Origin: Streptomyces sp. CA-210063 | GTDB lineage: Bacteria > Actinomycetota > Actinomycetes > Streptomycetales > Streptomycetaceae | Direction of reading: 5' to 3' | NCBI RefSeq assembly: GCF_024612015.1 | Contig: NZ_CP102512.1 | Coordinates: forward strand, 5,022,001 to 5,086,000 | DNA length: 64,000 nucleotides | Shown: piece by piece, positions 60,851 through 64,000 of the stretch | Layout: the number at the start of each line of letters is the position of its first letter | Position numbering within the stretch: the stretch's first letter is position 1 | Made by a program: the position numbers and the translations under genes | Notes under the pieces: generated by a model | What the model was told of the DNA's origin: nothing | The model's database searches: none | What the model saw: only the letters and a program-made list of their open reading frames with translations

Positions 60851-61312
60851 GTGATCAAACGCCATCCCGGAATCGTGGATGTCAGCGAGGTCGAGCCCAA
60901 CACTCGGCGCGGCGGCGACCTGCGCGCCATGCTGACCCCCACCACAGTCGGCTCCACCAGCGGTTTCATGGGGGTCGCCATCGTGCCGCCCGGCGACCGC
61001 ATCGCCGAGCACTACCACCCGTACTCCGAGGAGTTCATCTACGTCATCTGCGGGCAGCTGGAGGTGGACCTGGACGGCGAGCCGTATGAACTGCGGCCCG
61101 AGCAGGGGCTCCTGATCCCGTCCCACATGCGGCACCGCTTCCGCAACGTCGGCAGGGTGGAGGCCCGTATGGTCTTCCACCTCGGCCCGCTGGCCCCGAG
61201 CCCGCCGCTCGGCCATGTCGACACCGAGGACGCGAACGGCGTGCCGATCCCGGTGGAGGCCACCCACGCGGGTGCGGGGCGGGCGGCCGAGCGGCCTCAG
61301 GTCCGCTCATGA
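60851..61312 (+). CDS. Cupin protein of spore-pigment cluster (whiE ORFII type)
   Basis: This 153-residue single-domain cupin has both motifs: [20 protein letters not shown] (HxH and Glu) and [12 protein letters not shown] (His), so the metal site appears complete. GTG 60851 follows GGAGGA. The stop overlaps the KSalpha start (ATGA). It matches the SchB/WhiE-ORFII proteins, thought to act in polyketide folding or oxidation. Confidence 0.88.
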   Translation: MIKRHPGIVDVSEVEPNTRRGGDLRAMLTPTTVGSTSGFMGVAIVPPGDRIAEHYHPYSEEFIYVICGQLEVDLDGEPYELRPEQGLLIPSHMRHRFRNVGRVEARMVFHLGPLAPSPPLGHVDTEDANGVPIPVEATHAGAGRAAERPQVRS

Positions 61313-62577
61313 CCAGGCGCGTGGCGGTCACCGGCATAGGCATCGTCGCTCCGGGCGGCATCGGTGTCCCGGCGTTCTGGGACCTCCTGGCAGGCGGTCG
61401 TACGGCGACACGCGGCATCACCTTCTTCGACCCGTCCGGCCTGCGGTCGAGGATCGCCGCCGAGTGCGACTTCGACCCGGCGGCCCACGGGCTGAACGCC
61501 GAGGACATCGCCCGGTGCGACCGGTACATCCAGTTCGCCCTGGTCGCCGGTGAGGAGGCGATTGCGGACTCCGGGCTCGACCTCGCCACGGAGAACCCCT
61601 GGCGGGTCGGGGTCTCCCTGGGCACCGCGGTCGGCGGCACCACCCGGCTGGAGCACGACTACGTCCTGGTCAGCGGCCGTGGGCAGCGCTGGGACGTGGA
61701 CCACCGGGAGGCGGGCCCGCATCTGCAGCGGGCGTTCGCGCCCAGCACCCTCGCGTCGACGGTGGCGGAGCGGTTCGAAGCACGCGGGCCGGTGCAGACC
61801 GTCTCCACCGGCTGCACCTCGGGCCTCGACGCGGTCGGGTACGCCTTCCACACGATCGAGGAGGGCCGGGCCGACATCTGCATAGCCGGCGCCTCTGACT
61901 CGCCGATCTCCCCGATCACCATGGCCTGCTTCGACGCCATCAAGGCCACGTCCCCCAACAACGATGACCCGGCCCACGCCTCCCGCCCCTTCGACGCGGA
62001 CCGCAACGGGTTCGTCATGGGCGAGGGCGGCGCCGTACTCGTCCTGGAGGAGCTGGACCACGCCCGGGCCCGGGGTGCGCACGTGTACTGCGAACTCAGC
62101 GGCTACGCCACCTTCGGCAACGCCTACCACATGACCGGTCTGACCACCGAGGGCCTGGAGATGGCCCGGGCCATCGAGGACGCCCTCGACCACGCCCGGC
62201 TCGACCCCACCGCCATCGACTACGTCAACGCGCACGGCTCGGGCACCAAACAGAACGACCGGCACGAGACGGCCGCCGTCAAACGGGTCCTGGGCGCACA
62301 CGCCTACGACACGCCCATGAGCTCCATCAAGTCCATGGTGGGCCACTCCCTCGGCGCGATCGGCGCCATCGAGGTCGTCGCCTGCGCGCTGGCCCTGGCC
62401 CACCAGGTCGTCCCGCCCACCGCGAACTACGAGACCCCGGACCCGGAGTGCGACCTGGACTACGTCCCGCGCGTCGCCCGTGAGCGACGGCTGAACAACG
62501 TGCTCTCCGTGGGCAGCGGGTTCGGCGGCTTCCAGTCCGCGGTGGTCCTGACCCTGCCGAGGGAGAAGACACGATGA
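61309..62577 (+). CDS. Ketosynthase alpha of type II PKS (whiE ORFIII type)
   Basis: This 422-residue ketosynthase has the active-site Cys169 in [14 protein letters not shown] and the catalytic His residues in [11 protein letters not shown] and [15 protein letters not shown]. It condenses malonyl units on the ACP together with the chain-length factor. It overlaps the cupin gene and the KSbeta gene by 4 bp each. The cluster order (SchA-like, cupin, KSalpha, KSbeta, ACP) identifies a spore-pigment rather than antibiotic locus. Confidence 0.95.
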   Translation: MTRRVAVTGIGIVAPGGIGVPAFWDLLAGGRTATRGITFFDPSGLRSRIAAECDFDPAAHGLNAEDIARCDRYIQFALVAGEEAIADSGLDLATENPWRVGVSLGTAVGGTTRLEHDYVLVSGRGQRWDVDHREAGPHLQRAFAPSTLASTVAERFEARGPVQTVSTGCTSGLDAVGYAFHTIEEGRADICIAGASDSPISPITMACFDAIKATSPNNDDPAHASRPFDADRNGFVMGEGGAVLVLEELDHARARGAHVYCELSGYATFGNAYHMTGLTTEGLEMARAIEDALDHARLDPTAIDYVNAHGSGTKQNDRHETAAVKRVLGAHAYDTPMSSIKSMVGHSLGAIGAIEVVACALALAHQVVPPTANYETPDPECDLDYVPRVARERRLNNVLSVGSGFGGFQSAVVLTLPREKTR

Positions 62578-63824
62578 GCGAACGGCGTCCTCGGCGCGCG
62601 GCCGTCACCGGAATCGGCGTGGTCGCGCCCAACGGAACCAGCACCGAGACCTTCTGGAAGTCCACCAGGGAGGGCATCAGCGTCCTGGACCGGGTCACCC
62701 GCGACGGATGCGAGCACCTGCCGCTGCGGGTGGCCGGTGAAATCCGGGGCTTCGACCCGCCGTCGGCGATCGAGGAGCGCTACCTCGTCCAGACCGACCG
62801 GTTCACGCACTTCGCGATGGCGGCGGCCGACCAGGCGCTCGACGACGCCCGCCTCCACCGGCCCGAGACCGACGCCGCGCCGTTCTCCGTGGGCGTGGTC
62901 ACCGCGGCCGGCTCCGGCGGCGGTGAGTTCGGGCAGCGGGAGCTGCAGCAGCTGTGGTCCAAGGGCAGCCGTTTCGTGGGGCCGTACCAGTCGATCGCCT
63001 GGTTCTACGCCGCCAGCACCGGCCAGATCTCCATCCGGCGAGGCTTCAAGGGCCCCTGCGGGGTGATCGCCTCCGACGAGGCCGGCGGCCTGGACGCCCT
63101 GGCGCACGCGGCGCGGGCCGTGCGGCGCGGCACCGATGTGATGGTGGCCGGCGCGACCGAGGCGCCGCTGGCCCCCTACTCGGTGGTCTGCCAGCTCGGC
63201 TACGACGAGCTGAGCACCGTCGAGGACCCGGAGCGGGCCTACCGCCCCTTCACGGCGGCGGCCTGCGGTTTCGTGCCCGCCGAGGGCGGCGCCATGCTCG
63301 TCGTGGAGGCCGAGAGCGCGGCCCGGCAGCGGGGCGCGCCCGTCCGGGCCGTCCTGGCGGGACACGCGGCGACCTTCACCGGCGCGTCCCGCTGGGAGCG
63401 GTCCCGGGAGGGGCTGGCCGAGGCGATCCGGGGTGCCCTGCGCGAGGCGGTCTGTGCCCCCGAGGAGATCGACGTGGTCTTCGCGGACGCCCTCGGCGTA
63501 CCGGAGGCGGACCGGGCCGAGGCGCTGGCGATCGCCGACGCCCTGGGCCCGCACGGCATCCGCGTCCCCGTCACCGCGCCGAAGACCGCCATCGGCCGGG
63601 GCTACGGCGCGGCTCCCGTCCTGGACGTCGCCGCGGCGGTGCTCGCGATGGAGCACGGCGTGATCCCGCCCACCCCCAACGTCTTCGACATCTGCCACGA
63701 CCTCGACCTCGTCACCACCCGCGCCCGCGCCGCCGAACCGCGCACGGCGCTTGTCCTCAGCCGAGGACTCATGGGGTCGAACTCGGCGCTGGTGCTACGG
63801 CTCGGCGCCGGCGACGCCTCGTAG
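62574..63824 (+). CDS. Ketosynthase beta/chain-length factor (whiE ORFIV type)
   Basis: This 416-residue partner of KSalpha keeps the fold but has Glu169 ([12 protein letters not shown]) at the position of the KSalpha cysteine; most chain-length factors have Gln there. It shapes the heterodimer cavity that sets polyketide length. Start overlaps the KSalpha stop (ATGA). Confidence 0.93.
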   Translation: MSERRPRRAAVTGIGVVAPNGTSTETFWKSTREGISVLDRVTRDGCEHLPLRVAGEIRGFDPPSAIEERYLVQTDRFTHFAMAAADQALDDARLHRPETDAAPFSVGVVTAAGSGGGEFGQRELQQLWSKGSRFVGPYQSIAWFYAASTGQISIRRGFKGPCGVIASDEAGGLDALAHAARAVRRGTDVMVAGATEAPLAPYSVVCQLGYDELSTVEDPERAYRPFTAAACGFVPAEGGAMLVVEAESAARQRGAPVRAVLAGHAATFTGASRWERSREGLAEAIRGALREAVCAPEEIDVVFADALGVPEADRAEALAIADALGPHGIRVPVTAPKTAIGRGYGAAPVLDVAAAVLAMEHGVIPPTPNVFDICHDLDLVTTRARAAEPRTALVLSRGLMGSNSALVLRLGAGDAS

Positions 63825-63857
63825 CGAGGCGTCACCAACCACCAAGGGAGAACCCGC

Positions 63858-64000
63858 ATGAGTGACCGCATCACCGTGGAAGAGCTGTCCGAGCTCATGA
63901 AGAAGGCCGCCGGAGTCACCGTCCCCCCGGAGGAGCTCCAACGGCGGTACGACTCGGGCTTCGACGCCCTCGGCGTCGACTCGCTCGGTCTGCTCGGCAT
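63858..64000 (+). CDS. Acyl carrier protein of spore-pigment PKS (partial)
   Basis: The first 47 residues of an ACP are present (MSDRITVEELSELMKKAAG), including the phosphopantetheine site DSLGL near residue 42, before the window ends. AAGGGAG lies upstream. It follows KSbeta by 33 bp, as whiE ORFV does. Cyclase genes are expected beyond the edge. Confidence 0.93.
   Translation, partial: MSDRITVEELSELMKKAAGVTVPPEELQRRYDSGFDALGVDSLGLLG

Overview
The window is chromosomal DNA from a Streptomyces-type actinomycete. The evidence is the very high GC with strong third-position GC bias, GTG/TTG starts, a whiE-type spore-pigment locus at the right end, an SCO5918-family gene behind a cold-shock/DEAD-helicase pair, and CU044_5270-family proteins paired with sigma factors. 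I saw no tRNA, rRNA, CRISPR array or insertion sequence.

Layout. 1-922: an ars locus (arsR plus the start of a coupled gene, divergent from arsC). 1032-2193: a DUF305/DUF6153 metal-type lipoprotein pair behind a CsoR-like palindrome. 2400-3284: a membrane-anchored unknown. 3333-9871: an iron-regulated divergon; a one-piece adenylation/carrier/membrane-acyltransferase protein faces an Fe(III) ABC importer, with a DtxR/IdeR-type iron box in front of each. 10021-13572: a NarL-type two-component system divergent from a serine hydrolase, with a perfect 16-bp palindrome between them. 13739-20724: a compact class II lanthipeptide operon (precursor, LanM, accessory protein, C39 transporter, and a coupled 122-aa Cys-containing protein). 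21238-25093: secreted proteins, one with an amber codon right after its signal peptide, and a sigma/CU044_5270 pair. 25269-26536: a sugar-kinase-like gene flanked by two decayed gene ends. 26537-30300: the pst phosphate operon. 30652-33508: DM13 protein, ECF41-type sigma factor and NDH-like oxidoreductase. 33699-36044: tandem-HTH TetR regulator divergent from a membrane protein, then a small hypothetical gene. 36211-41421: a 1736-aa repeat protein with an eCIS-cargo-like N-terminal motif. 41644-44806: a gene remnant, an orphan sugar-binding lipoprotein, a duplicated-domain lipoprotein and a DUF5990 gene. 45177-48879: cspA, DEAD helicase, CBS-like protein, SCO5918-family protein, then a long, strongly folded non-coding leader ending in a terminator hairpin just before a merR-type gene. 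48924-51713: Fpg/Nei glycosylase and a second sigma/CU044_5270 pair. 51994-56326: a PG-amidase and a sugar ABC importer. 56684-64000: spore-pigment type II PKS genes (hydroxylase, SchA/CurD-like, cupin, KSalpha, KSbeta, start of ACP) with a repeat-containing surface protein among them.

Most novel parts: the lanthipeptide operon, whose 28-residue core I do not recognise; the iron-boxed activation/carrier/acyltransferase protein; the 1736-aa repeat protein; and the folded leader with competing stems at about 48040-48500. Functions are inferred from motifs and context only; no database search was possible.
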